A stretch of 64,000 bases of DNA from Methanoregula sp. Lineage in GTDB: Archaea > Halobacteriota > Methanomicrobia > Methanomicrobiales > Methanospirillaceae. The notes under the pieces were generated by a model, which saw only the letters and a list, made by a program, of their open reading frames with translations, searched no databases and was not told the DNA's origin. How positions within the stretch are numbered: position 1 is the stretch's first letter; every line of letters begins with the position of its first letter. Location: positions 365,998 to 429,997 of the forward strand of contig JBAZQB010000003.1 of NCBI GenBank assembly GCA_041645435.1. The letters are read 5' to 3'. The position numbers were made by a program, and so were the translations under genes. Positions 42,509 through 50,966 of this stretch are shown here, in pieces.

Positions 42509-43035
42509 CGTGTCACCCCGGGTGCACCACCTGTGTGCGGGATTCCGGCGGAGGTTTTCTGCCGCCATTCCTTCCCGCCATGGACCGCATCCGCGCTCAT
42601 CAGATTCAGGCAGGCAACAACGCCGTTGATAATCTCATCCGGTCGCGGGGGGCAGCCGGCCACGTAGATATCGACGGGTATGACCTGTTCCACCGTATCC
42701 ATGACGTGATACAGGCCGTGGAATGCCCCCGCCGACGCTCCGCAGGCACCCATGGCGATCACGTACTTGGGTTCGGGGATCTGCTCCCAGACCCGGCGGA
42801 GCCGGGATGCCTGCTTCAGCGTCACGTGCCCCGTGACAATAAGGATATCCGCGTGCCGGGGCGAACCCTTTACGAGGATGCCGAACCGCTCGATATCAAA
42901 CCGTGGCATCAGGCAGGCGATGATCTCAATATCGCAGGCATTACACGCTCCGCTGTTAAAAAGGGTGATCCAGGGCGATCTCTGCCGTGCCCAGTTCACG
43001 AGGCGCTGGCTGAGCGAACTCACCGGAACTGCCAT
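42505..43035 (-). CDS. mbhJ: Mbh-type [NiFe]-hydrogenase small subunit (NuoB-like)
   Basis: A 176-aa protein with FNSGACNACDIEIIAC (CX2C), VIAMGACGASAGAF and VAGCPPRPDEII, the ligands of the proximal [4Fe-4S] cluster next to the NiFe site. It has no signal peptide, as in all group 4 enzymes. It is the first gene after the 130-base hairpin-containing gap that splits the operon into membrane-arm and catalytic parts. Confidence 0.92.
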   Translation of the reverse strand: MAVPVSSLSQRLVNWARQRSPWITLFNSGACNACDIEIIACLMPRFDIERFGILVKGSPRHADILIVTGHVTLKQASRLRRVWEQIPEPKYVIAMGACGASAGAFHGLYHVMDTVEQVIPVDIYVAGCPPRPDEIINGVVACLNLMSADAVHGGKEWRQKTSAGIPHTGGAPGVTR

Positions 43036-43096
43036 TGTGTAGAATCACCTCCATCGGAATATAAGAAAGCATTGATCGGTACTATCGCACCGGAAT

Positions 43097-43115
43097 CCTG
43101 CCGGTGCCCGGCAGG
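43097..43115. promoter_or_regulatory. Hairpin inside the mbh operon
   Basis: CCTGCCGG (43097-43104), loop TGC, CCGGCAGG (43108-43115) is a perfect 8-bp stem in the only sizeable gap (130 bases) of an otherwise overlapping 12-gene operon. Further GGCAGGACC and GCCGGCA copies lie next to it. It could be an mRNA processing or attenuation point setting the ratio of membrane-arm to catalytic subunits (inference). Confidence 0.5.
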
Positions 43116-43165
43116 ACCTGCCATCTTGGCCGGCACGACCGCGGTTTTCCGGCAGGACCGCCAGT

Positions 43166-43495
43166 TCATTGTTCCCACCTCAGGGCCGTGACTGCGACTG
43201 CGACAAGGGCAAGAAAACCAAGGGTTCCCCAGAGCGGCGCATCCGAAGGAGCGATCGAAATGACCAGTGCCGCGACATGCACGACGACAAAGAAGAGGGC
43301 GACATAGTAGAACTGGTAGCCAGGCTGGTAGGTCTGCGCTTCCATCGCCTCGCCGCCAACATAGGGCATAATCTTGTTGACCGTGGGCCTGAATGCAGGT
43401 GCTATTGTGCGGGACCAGGTATAGAGCAGGTACCCTGTGGCGAGTGCCAGCATGAAAATACTGACCGGAGATACCAGAAGATCCAGCGGGGTCAT
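43166..43495 (-). CDS. Small membrane subunit of the Mbh-type hydrogenase (MbhI/NuoA-like)
   Basis: A 109-aa protein with a helix at the start (VSIFMLALATGYLLYTW), a loop with PYVGGEAMEAQ, and two further helices including FYYVALFFVVVHVAALVI. The loop-helix arrangement recalls NuoA and MbhI, which sit at the joint of membrane arm and catalytic module. It begins 1 base before the NuoN-like gene's stop region, in the same operon. The exact family is a weak call; the position supports it. Confidence 0.7.
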   Translation of the reverse strand: MTPLDLLVSPVSIFMLALATGYLLYTWSRTIAPAFRPTVNKIMPYVGGEAMEAQTYQPGYQFYYVALFFVVVHVAALVISIAPSDAPLWGTLGFLALVAVAVTALRWEQ

Positions 43496-44968
43496 TTATG
43501 GTATCCTCCAGGTGAAGAGCTGGCCGGCTGCACGGGAGATCCAGTCAAACGACTCGGGAAAGAGGCCGAAATAAACCGTGACAACGGCCAGAATTACAAC
43601 GGCTGATAGCGTGCATGCGGGAATTTTGACCGAATTCACCGGCAATCTGTCCGAAGGGTCTGCCGCCTTATCACGGAACAGGAGAGTTGACAGGACGGGG
43701 ACATAATAGCCAAGCGAGATGGCATTGTTGAGCGCGAGAATCAGGGCAAGGATGACCCCGCTCATCATGGATGTAACCATCCCTGCCTGTTCAAGGAGCA
43801 TCTTGCCGAGGAAACCGCAGGTGAATGGCACACCGATCAACCCGAAGATGAACAGCGTAAACGATATGCCAAGGAGCGGGTATTGTGCTCCCAGTCCCTT
43901 CATCTTTACCGTCTGGTACGAACCGGCACTGGCGGCAAAGGTATCAGCCGCGAGGAAGGCCCCGGATTTCATCAGGCTGTAAGCGATGGCATAATACAGT
44001 CCTGCGGTGAATGCCAGGGGCAGGTTATACGCCATCCCAATGCCAAAACCCAGCAGGATATACCCCATCTGGGCAACGCTCGAGTATGCAAGCACGTACC
44101 GGAGATCCGTCTGGTTGAGGGCAAGGAGGTTTCCCGTTGTCATGGTAATGACCGCAAGGAATGTCACGACAATTCCCAGTGTCCTGATAACGGACCCCCC
44201 TGCGGGAAGTGCGGAGAGGGAAAGGAACAGTGCGATAAGCACCCCGAATTTGGTTGCCCCGACGAGAATGGCGGTAACACCCACGGGTGCCCGGGCATAG
44301 GCATCCGGAAGCCAGGTGTGCATCGGGACTATCGCAAGTTTTACTCCGTACCCGAGCAGGATCAGGATGCCCGCGAGCAGGATGAGCGCCGGGTTCGCTC
44401 CTGCGAGTGCCCCCGGGAGCTCCGCCAGGGCCATCGTATGCCCGGCCATATACAGGATTGCGACGCCAAGGAGGGCAGTAATGGTCCCTGTCACACCCTG
44501 CAGGAGATAGTTCATTGCCGCGGGAAGCGCTGCCGGATCCTCCCGGTACCGGTAGGCACAGAGGGCATATACCGGGACTGCGGATAACTCGACCATCACA
44601 AAAATGTAAAAGAGGTCCCGGGAAAAACCGACAGCCACTGCACCGGCAAGGGCAAACAGGAGGAGCGGATAAAACAGCTGAACCGGCCCTTCCGGATCGA
44701 TACTCTCCTGAGAAGCCCATGCCGCGGCAGCCCCGATGCCGGTGATAAGAAGTCCGGCGGTCAGGCCGACGAATGAGATATTTTCCGGGGATGGTTGCGT
44801 GATAATCGCGGAGAGCATGAAACAGAACGCCACAAGGAGCCACAGGGCGGCAAGCATTCCTCCCCGGCTCCGGAATTGCCGGGGAAGGAACTTTACGATG
44901 AAGTAGAGTGCCACCCCGCCGGTGGCAATAAACAGGGGGGCCATAACGGCCATGCCGGCAGGTATCAC
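43496..44968 (-). CDS. Antiporter-like ion-translocating subunit (NuoN/MrpD-like)
   Basis: A 490-aa protein with about 14 helices. Key residues of ion-pumping antiporter modules are present: Glu127 in VMVELSAVP, Lys210 in YGVKLAIVPMHTWLPDAY and Lys240 in VGATKFGV. It overlaps the 1095-aa fused subunit by 4 bases. It would supply one of three antiporter-like channels of this hydrogenase. Confidence 0.9.
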   Translation of the reverse strand: MIPAGMAVMAPLFIATGGVALYFIVKFLPRQFRSRGGMLAALWLLVAFCFMLSAIITQPSPENISFVGLTAGLLITGIGAAAAWASQESIDPEGPVQLFYPLLLFALAGAVAVGFSRDLFYIFVMVELSAVPVYALCAYRYREDPAALPAAMNYLLQGVTGTITALLGVAILYMAGHTMALAELPGALAGANPALILLAGILILLGYGVKLAIVPMHTWLPDAYARAPVGVTAILVGATKFGVLIALFLSLSALPAGGSVIRTLGIVVTFLAVITMTTGNLLALNQTDLRYVLAYSSVAQMGYILLGFGIGMAYNLPLAFTAGLYYAIAYSLMKSGAFLAADTFAASAGSYQTVKMKGLGAQYPLLGISFTLFIFGLIGVPFTCGFLGKMLLEQAGMVTSMMSGVILALILALNNAISLGYYVPVLSTLLFRDKAADPSDRLPVNSVKIPACTLSAVVILAVVTVYFGLFPESFDWISRAAGQLFTWRIP

Positions 44969-47900
44969 AGCTGCACCCCCATCAGGATAACGACCATGAA
45001 GGCGACCAGAACACCGGTAAAGACGGCCATATTCCAGTTCGCATCATGGCCTTCCATACCCGTGGCATACCTCCCGGCAGTGAACAACAGGTGTGCTCCT
45101 GCGATCGCATAATCATAGGTCTTCCGGAACAAAACCTGAAGCCCCCGGGCACCGGTGCATATCCCGTGAGCTGCAGCCAGGTATACCACATCGAAATCCA
45201 CGAGCCGCGTTTCGTGGGGCTCAAGGAGTTTTCTCCCGGCGGTAAAGAAGAATATGCCCGCAGCACCAAGGACGATGATGGCGCTGATGACATGCACCGG
45301 GGCATATGCATCGTAAACGGGAGTATAAGGTAACAGGGAATAGAGGACTGACGGAAAGATCCCGAGTATGATACACAGTGCAGCAGCCCCGAGCATCCCT
45401 GCCTGCATGAGAAGCGGAGGATCTGAAGCCTCCGTCTCACCCGGTCTTAAGAACGCAAAATATCCCAGTTTGAGGAAGGAGACGAATGTCCCAAAGGATG
45501 CGATCTCCAAAAGCACCCACAACCAGATGCCCGTATGTTCAGCTGCAGCGAGCACCATCCCCTTGGAAACAAACCCGTTGAAGAGCGGGACGCCGGAGAT
45601 TGCGAATGCCGCAACCCAGTAAGCAAACGCCGTCACCGGCATCTTCTTCTGCAACCCGCCGATACGGCTCAGCAGGTTCTCACCGGTCTTCCAGATAATA
45701 ACCCCGACGGCCATGAAGAGGAGCGTCTTGTAAAGGATGTTGTTGACGAGATGGGCCATCCCACCGTTCAGCCCGAGTTGCCCGATCTCATTTGCTGCCC
45801 CCAGCCATCCCAGTATACCTATACCGGCGACCATGAAGCCGACCTGGGAAATAATGTGGTAGGAGAGAAGCCGGCGCATATCATTCTGGAAGACCGCAAA
45901 GATGATGCCATACAGGGCCATGAGCACTCCCATCCAGGCAATATATTCCGTTCCCGGCTGGGCCCGGGCAAGGAGATAGACGGCCGTTTTTGTCGTGTAG
46001 ATGCTGAGGAATACACTAGCGACAAAATGTGCCCGGGGATAGGTGTCCGGAAGCCAGGTATGCAGCGGCAGGAAGGCGATATTCACCCCGATACCCAGTA
46101 CGATAAGGACTGATGCCCACAGCTGGTACGTAGCATTTGGGATTCCTGCAAGGGGACCGATAATGGGGGAACCTGCCCCCACAAAGAGCAGGGCGATCCC
46201 GACAGCGAGAAGGGTACCCCCAAGGCCATGGTAGAGAAGGTACCGGTATCCCGCGCTGATCGCTTCCCCGCCCTCCTGCCAGATGAGAAATGTGGAGGTG
46301 ACGGCCATGATCTCCCAGAAGATCAGAAGGCTGATCCAGTCCCCGGCAAAGACCACGCCAAGGGAGGCGCCGGCATAGAGGAGGGCATAGAGGTGGAGGC
46401 GGGGGGTTGCAACGGCTGCCGCATAGAGAATGGCAAGGAAGGTAATGACCGCAAAGATGACCCCCGTCAGGTACGAGAGGCTGTCGATCCTCAGCAGGGT
46501 CAGGGTATACCCCATAAAAGGAAGATTCCACTGCATTACGCCCGTAGCAACCGGGCCGGCAAAATACCCGCCGGGAAGGAGGAGGACATCAATAAGCGCA
46601 ACCACGCCGAGAGCAATAAGCCCGGCCTGCCGTGCACGCCCGGTCAGTAGTAGAACTAACGGTGCGCCGATAAAGAAGATCAGGAATGGCGGTATCGCCG
46701 TTCCAGGGGTCACCGGAGCAGAAACAAGAAGGGCCGTATCCGTTATACTTGCTGCAACCTTCGCACAGAGAGCGAACGGACTGAACGGCAGAGTGGTCCA
46801 GAGACCCAGCAGAAGGGCTCCTGCTGCCGTGACCAGGATGGGGACCCGAAGTGCCCATCGAACCTCTGGCACAGGATATACACAGGGCCGGAAGAATGCC
46901 CGTATGATGATCGGGAGGAAATAGGCAAGGTTTAAGACACTCGCTCCCACCAGCACCAGAAGCATCCACCACTCGCCCACACTTCCGGCACCGATACCCG
47001 CGGAGAGGTAATATTTGGCGATAAAGCCTGCCATGGGTGGCAGCCCGACCAGACTCAGTACTGCAAGAGTGAATGCAGCAAACTCCCACGGCATCTTTCT
47101 GCCAATCCCGTCGAGCTCAGAGATCTTTGTCCTGCCGGTTTCCACTGCCACAGCACCGGCAACAAAAAACATGGTCAGCTTGCCGAATGCATGGGCGGTA
47201 AATGCATAGGTTGCACCAATAATTGCTGCAGCCCTTCCGAAATCAGAAACACCGGACAGTCCCGATGGCAGAAGGACTGCTGCACCCAGTATCATGTAGC
47301 TGAGCTGGCTGACGGTGGAGTACGCGAGCCGCAGCTTGAAGTCGTCCTGGAGCAATGCAAGGAGCGACCCGACAATGATCGTGATGACTGCAGCAGCGAT
47401 TACGATGCCCCGGAGCCCGAGGTCTGCCATCAGATCCGGCCCGTAGAGGTAACACATCAGGCGCAGGAGACCGAAGACGCCGGCATTTACCACGGCAACC
47501 GCGTGGAGCAGCCCGCTAACCGGGGTCGGGGCAATCATGGCACTCGGCAGCCACCCGTGGAGTGGCACCAGCGCCGCCTTTACACCGAAGCCTGCCAGGA
47601 GGAGGAGGAACGCGATGCGGGCAAAATCGGGAGCGATTGTGGCAATGCCGGGGTTTCCGCCTGCAACAAAGTCGAGCGTGTTTCCCATGGCAAGAAGGAT
47701 CATCATGCCGGCAAGGATTGCCACACCGCCGCTCTGGGTATAGATCAGGTATTTTCTCCCGGCCGCAAGCGATTCCTTTGTCTCCGCGTGCACCACCAGA
47801 GGATATGCAGCAATGGCAAGGATCTCGTAAAACACGAAGAGTGAGAAGAGGTTCGAAGACAGGGCGACTCCCATGACTGCCCCAATGGTTATGGCAAAAC

Positions 47901-48252
47901 AGGTATAATACCGGGTCTGGGCGTGTTCTTTCAATCCCCGCATGTACCCAATATTATAGACGGTCGTTACGATCCAGAGCAGGGAAGCGACAGATGCAAA
48001 CAGGAGGCCGAAGGCATCTGCAGCGAACTGCAGGGTCAGTCCGGGAAGTACCGGAAACGGCAGCGTGGATACGGGTTGTGCAAAAAACACTGAGGGGAGG
48101 CACAGTAAACAGATGATGAATGTCAGTACTGCGGAGAGGAGGGATCCGGCTTCACGGGCATCCGGCCGGTTACGCAGGAGCAGGACCGAGCAGGCACCAA
48201 AGAACGGCATGCCGACAAGAAGAATCAGCATCCACGGAAAAACGTCCATCAC
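44965..48252 (-). CDS. Fused double antiporter-like subunit (two NuoL/M/N-type modules in one chain)
   Basis: A 1095-aa membrane protein made of two full antiporter modules. Module 1 (about residues 1-500) has Glu143 in FYEILAIAAYP and Lys225 in GFGVKAALVPLHGWLP. Module 2 (about 520-1010) has Glu647 in FWEIMAVTS and the TM8 Lys755 in TTKTAVYLLAR, but the TM7 Lys is Asn724 in IGVNIAFLPLHTWLP. A C-terminal extension of about 85 residues ends in one more helix. The frame is continuous with no stop between modules and uniform codon use, so it is a true fusion. Overlaps neighbours by 4 bases on both sides. Function: proton or Na+ translocation. Confidence 0.9.
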   Translation of the reverse strand: MMDVFPWMLILLVGMPFFGACSVLLLRNRPDAREAGSLLSAVLTFIICLLCLPSVFFAQPVSTLPFPVLPGLTLQFAADAFGLLFASVASLLWIVTTVYNIGYMRGLKEHAQTRYYTCFAITIGAVMGVALSSNLFSLFVFYEILAIAAYPLVVHAETKESLAAGRKYLIYTQSGGVAILAGMMILLAMGNTLDFVAGGNPGIATIAPDFARIAFLLLLAGFGVKAALVPLHGWLPSAMIAPTPVSGLLHAVAVVNAGVFGLLRLMCYLYGPDLMADLGLRGIVIAAAVITIIVGSLLALLQDDFKLRLAYSTVSQLSYMILGAAVLLPSGLSGVSDFGRAAAIIGATYAFTAHAFGKLTMFFVAGAVAVETGRTKISELDGIGRKMPWEFAAFTLAVLSLVGLPPMAGFIAKYYLSAGIGAGSVGEWWMLLVLVGASVLNLAYFLPIIIRAFFRPCVYPVPEVRWALRVPILVTAAGALLLGLWTTLPFSPFALCAKVAASITDTALLVSAPVTPGTAIPPFLIFFIGAPLVLLLTGRARQAGLIALGVVALIDVLLLPGGYFAGPVATGVMQWNLPFMGYTLTLLRIDSLSYLTGVIFAVITFLAILYAAAVATPRLHLYALLYAGASLGVVFAGDWISLLIFWEIMAVTSTFLIWQEGGEAISAGYRYLLYHGLGGTLLAVGIALLFVGAGSPIIGPLAGIPNATYQLWASVLIVLGIGVNIAFLPLHTWLPDTYPRAHFVASVFLSIYTTKTAVYLLARAQPGTEYIAWMGVLMALYGIIFAVFQNDMRRLLSYHIISQVGFMVAGIGILGWLGAANEIGQLGLNGGMAHLVNNILYKTLLFMAVGVIIWKTGENLLSRIGGLQKKMPVTAFAYWVAAFAISGVPLFNGFVSKGMVLAAAEHTGIWLWVLLEIASFGTFVSFLKLGYFAFLRPGETEASDPPLLMQAGMLGAAALCIILGIFPSVLYSLLPYTPVYDAYAPVHVISAIIVLGAAGIFFFTAGRKLLEPHETRLVDFDVVYLAAAHGICTGARGLQVLFRKTYDYAIAGAHLLFTAGRYATGMEGHDANWNMAVFTGVLVAFMVVILMGVQL

Positions 48253-48572
48253 GGTTCACATCCCTTCAGTATCCGGGCAAGCGCAGCACAGTCGAAAGTC
48301 TTTGAGACTCTTTTTACCAGTATGACAAGGGCTAGCGCAACCCCGGCGATGACCGCCTCGATGGCAATAAGGGTGAACACCACAGCCTGCGAAACCCCCA
48401 CATCGTTCGAGAGATACCCTGAGAGAATAAAGAGCAGGCTGACCGCTTTTCCAAGAAATTCGAGCCCTATCACCATTTTAATCAGGTGGTTGCGGGCTAT
48501 CAGGCCTGCAAGCCCTGTGGCGAACAGTGCCCCTGCAACGATTATCAGAAATGGGGGGGCCGTGAGAATCAT
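48249..48572 (-). CDS. NuoK/MrpC-like membrane subunit
   Basis: A 107-aa protein with three helices, Glu in GLEFLGKAVSLLF (NuoK Glu36 position) and in TLIAIEAVIAGVALAL (Glu72 position), the pair needed for proton transfer in complex I. The last 20 residues are soluble. Overlaps both neighbouring genes by 4 bases within the operon. Confidence 0.9.
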   Translation of the reverse strand: MILTAPPFLIIVAGALFATGLAGLIARNHLIKMVIGLEFLGKAVSLLFILSGYLSNDVGVSQAVVFTLIAIEAVIAGVALALVILVKRVSKTFDCAALARILKGCEP

Positions 48573-48811
48573 GGCCGCATCCCCCGCGATCTGTCGGGGC
48601 CAAGGAGCAACAGTATGGAAAAGACCCCTGCAAGGATGATAAAACCCAGGACCACCACCTCAAAGGTGCGTCCTTTCCAGAGTGCTGTCCCGGCTGATGT
48701 TGCCTGGGGGACGGTTGCTGACCATGAAGGCATATCTCCCGCCAGCGCAGCAATGAAGACCAGAAGAAACAGGATACTCAGGATCGCGGCAAAGAAGCTT
48801 TTCCGGTTCAT
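48569..48811 (-). CDS. MbhE/MrpB-like small membrane subunit
   Basis: An 80-aa protein with a helix near the N-terminus (FFAAILSILFLLVFIAALAG) and another near the C-terminus (VVVLGFIILAGVFSILLLLG), with TALWKGRTFEVV between. It resembles the second half of NuoJ-like/MbhE proteins. Assignment rests on this segment and on position between the DUF4040-like and NuoK-like genes. Confidence 0.72.
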   Translation of the reverse strand: MNRKSFFAAILSILFLLVFIAALAGDMPSWSATVPQATSAGTALWKGRTFEVVVLGFIILAGVFSILLLLGPDRSRGMRP

Positions 48812-49068
48812 ACTGGCACCTCTTCTTCCCCACCGGCAAGAATGAGGGCAACGAGGAAGAGCACCGCAACAAGACCCGCCCCTACCGTCAGCTCCAGGGC
48901 ACCGGCATACGGGGAGGCGAGCAGGAAGAAGATGGCTGACAGGCAGACGCTGCTGACGGCATAGGCGGCAATGGAACGAATAAGATTCGTATGGAGTATG
49001 GCAATGACTGCCATTCCTACGCTGGCCAGACCGAGTGCGGTAAGAATAACGACATCCGGATCAGTCAT
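48808..49068 (-). CDS. DUF4040/NuoJ-like membrane subunit (MbhD-like), first gene of mbh operon
   Basis: An 86-aa protein with three helices; LIRSIAAYAVSSVCLSAIFFLLASPYAGALELTVGAG is here described only by its ends LIRSIAAY and ELTVGAG, a pattern of MrpB/NuoJ-type subunits (DUF4040). The Glu in ELTVGAG is the conserved membrane acidic residue. A TATA-like GATTTAATC (49088-49096) lies about 25 bases before the ATG, so the long operon may begin with a leaderless gene. Confidence 0.78.
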   Translation of the reverse strand: MTDPDVVILTALGLASVGMAVIAILHTNLIRSIAAYAVSSVCLSAIFFLLASPYAGALELTVGAGLVAVLFLVALILAGGEEEVPV

Positions 49069-49603
49069 CGTATGTCACACACCACCGATTTAATCTCGTT
49101 ATCATAGGATCGGGGGGCCGGTAGCCAGACAGTGGGCGATTGAAAATGGGGAAGGAGACAAAAAAGAGGTGATCTCCCCTCGCTATGGTACGGACGGAAT
49201 AAAGTCTTGTCATGGAAATCTTCCGGGTTTACCTGCGATTTCTGATGTTTATTTTGCAGAATATCCGGTATTATACGGTTCTTTCAGATAATTCCGACTT
49301 TTAACGAATCATTTCCCATCAGGATATAATCAGTTCATCTTACCACAAAGGAGGACATAAACCTTTGGTAACCGGTCTGTGGTATCCCGAAATCATTTGA
49401 GATCACGACAATATTTTCGATAGTGCTGTAATGGAAGGGAAATTTTTTCCTTTTTTTATTTTTACAGTCGTTAAAGTTCGCATGAAGAGTTATACCTCAC
49501 ATCCCAGATCGAAACCGCGAAGGACGAATTGTTCTTAAAAAAAGCGATTGACTTATGCGGGTCATGTCCCTGATGCAGGAATCTGGCAGGAAAATGTATA
49601 GAA
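49069..49603. other. Intergenic region upstream of the mbh operon
   Basis: About 535 bases between the end of the P-type ATPase/trkA transcript and the mbh operon, both read leftwards. Apart from the TATA-like box at 49088-49096, it has an inverted repeat GGGGAAGGAGA/TCTCCCC near 49150-49181 and a T-rich tract around 49441-49465. No gene is supported; the rest holds nothing recognisable. Confidence 0.4.
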
Positions 49604-50278
49604 TTATTCCGGCGATTTCAGGATCGCAGCCAGCACGTCCAGCTGTGAAACATGCACCAGTGCAAACACTTCATCGCCCGGGACAAGCACCGTGCTCCCT
49701 CGCGGGATGAGCAGGTTGCCCTCACGGATGACCGCGGTCAATACGCATTCCTGGGGCAGGTTGAGATCCCGTACTGCCTTGCCGGCCGCAACCGATCGCG
49801 GATCGACCTTGTTTTCAACCAGTGAATACTGCCCTCGCCGGAGTTTCAGGAGCGTCATCACGTCCCCGAGCGACATCTCCTCTGCGATCAGGTGGGCCAT
49901 CAGATCTGCCTGATTCAGCGGCACATCGACACCCATCGCAGGAGTAAACAGCCACGCATTCTTGGGTATATTCACCCGCGCAATCGTACGTTTGACATTG
50001 AACTCGAAGCGGGCAAGGCTGGTGATCACAAGATTCGTCTCATCCGTCCGGGTCACTGCCGCAACCACATCCGCATCACGGATACCGGCAGCCTCAAGCA
50101 TATCCGGATCCGTGCCATTGCCAAAGACAACAACACCTGCGGGCAGCTCCTGTGCAGCCCTCTCGAATTCTTCCCGCGTGCCTTCGATAACTTTCACCGT
50201 GTGCCCGTCTGCGAGCAGTATCCGGGCGAGGTAGGTACCGACCTTGCCACCCCCGACAATCATCACGTGCATTGTCAT
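49604..50278 (-). CDS. trkA: TrkA-type potassium uptake regulator (NAD-binding), copy 1
   Basis: A 224-aa protein with a Rossmann-type RCK_N domain (MHVMIVGGGKVGTYLARILL, GXGXXG) and a C-terminal TrkA_C domain (SVAAGKAVRDLNLPQECVLTAV and following). It binds NAD(H) or ATP/ADP and gates K+ transport. It follows the second trkA by 19 bases in a transcript headed by the P-type ATPase; no TrkH/KtrB pore gene is nearby. Confidence 0.9.
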   Translation of the reverse strand: MTMHVMIVGGGKVGTYLARILLADGHTVKVIEGTREEFERAAQELPAGVVVFGNGTDPDMLEAAGIRDADVVAAVTRTDETNLVITSLARFEFNVKRTIARVNIPKNAWLFTPAMGVDVPLNQADLMAHLIAEEMSLGDVMTLLKLRRGQYSLVENKVDPRSVAAGKAVRDLNLPQECVLTAVIREGNLLIPRGSTVLVPGDEVFALVHVSQLDVLAAILKSPE

Positions 50279-50297
50279 ATTATTACCTCTTTTGACA

Positions 50298-50966
50298 TTA
50301 TGCCAGCCCCATCAGTGCTTTCAGGCGGTCAACGGAAGTCGATGATACGGCGACATGTATCATGTCGCCATGCTGAAAAACCGTGCTGATGGTTGGTACA
50401 AATGTCCTGCCACCACGGCTGATTGCAACCACCTGTATCTCACCAGGCACGGTAAGATCATTCACCATCCTGCCGGCAAGCGGTGGCGGAATCTCTGACT
50501 CGACGATACCAACCCCCCCGCTTCCCAGTGAGTGAACTATATCCAGCGTTGAGAAGGTGAGGAGCTCGGCAAAGCGTTGCATCCCGAGGCTGACCGTAGA
50601 GACCGTCTGGACTCCCAGTCGCCGGTAGATTTCCGATTTCCGGGGATCGTGCATGCGGGCAACAACCTTGGGAACCTTGAACACCTCTTTTGCCAGCCGG
50701 GCAACCACCAGATTGATGCTGTCATTCGGCGTAAGGGCAGCAAGGCAGTCAGCCCGTTCTATCCCGGCCCGGATAAGAATATCCCGGTCGAGGGCATCAC
50801 CCGTAAATGCCTGGCCCCTGAATGCAGGTTCGAGGCGTTCGAACGCTGAAGGGTCGTTGTCAATCACCGTTACGCTATGATTGGACATATTCAGGTACAG
50901 GGCAAGGCCTGCACCCATCCGTCCGCAGCCAATAATCATAATCTTCACATCATCACCCACATGCAT
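50298..50966 (-). CDS. trkA: TrkA-type potassium uptake regulator (NAD-binding), copy 2
   Basis: A protein of up to 222 aa with IMIIGCGRMGAGLALYLN (RCK_N) and a TrkA_C domain (LAGRMVNDLTVPGEIQVVAI). Its frame starts inside the P-type ATPase gene (14-base overlap); a GTG at 50943-50945 (VKIMIIGCG) after GGTGATGAT is an alternative start. It is diverged from copy 1, so the two may form a hetero-oligomer or act on different partners. Confidence 0.88.
   Translation of the reverse strand: MHVGDDVKIMIIGCGRMGAGLALYLNMSNHSVTVIDNDPSAFERLEPAFRGQAFTGDALDRDILIRAGIERADCLAALTPNDSINLVVARLAKEVFKVPKVVARMHDPRKSEIYRRLGVQTVSTVSLGMQRFAELLTFSTLDIVHSLGSGGVGIVESEIPPPLAGRMVNDLTVPGEIQVVAISRGGRTFVPTISTVFQHGDMIHVAVSSTSVDRLKALMGLA

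Noticed and set aside
43097..43120. Transposon end or insertion sequence inside the mbh operon
   Set aside because: Only a short hairpin with nearby GGCAGG repeats; no transposase, no target duplication, and both flanking genes are intact.
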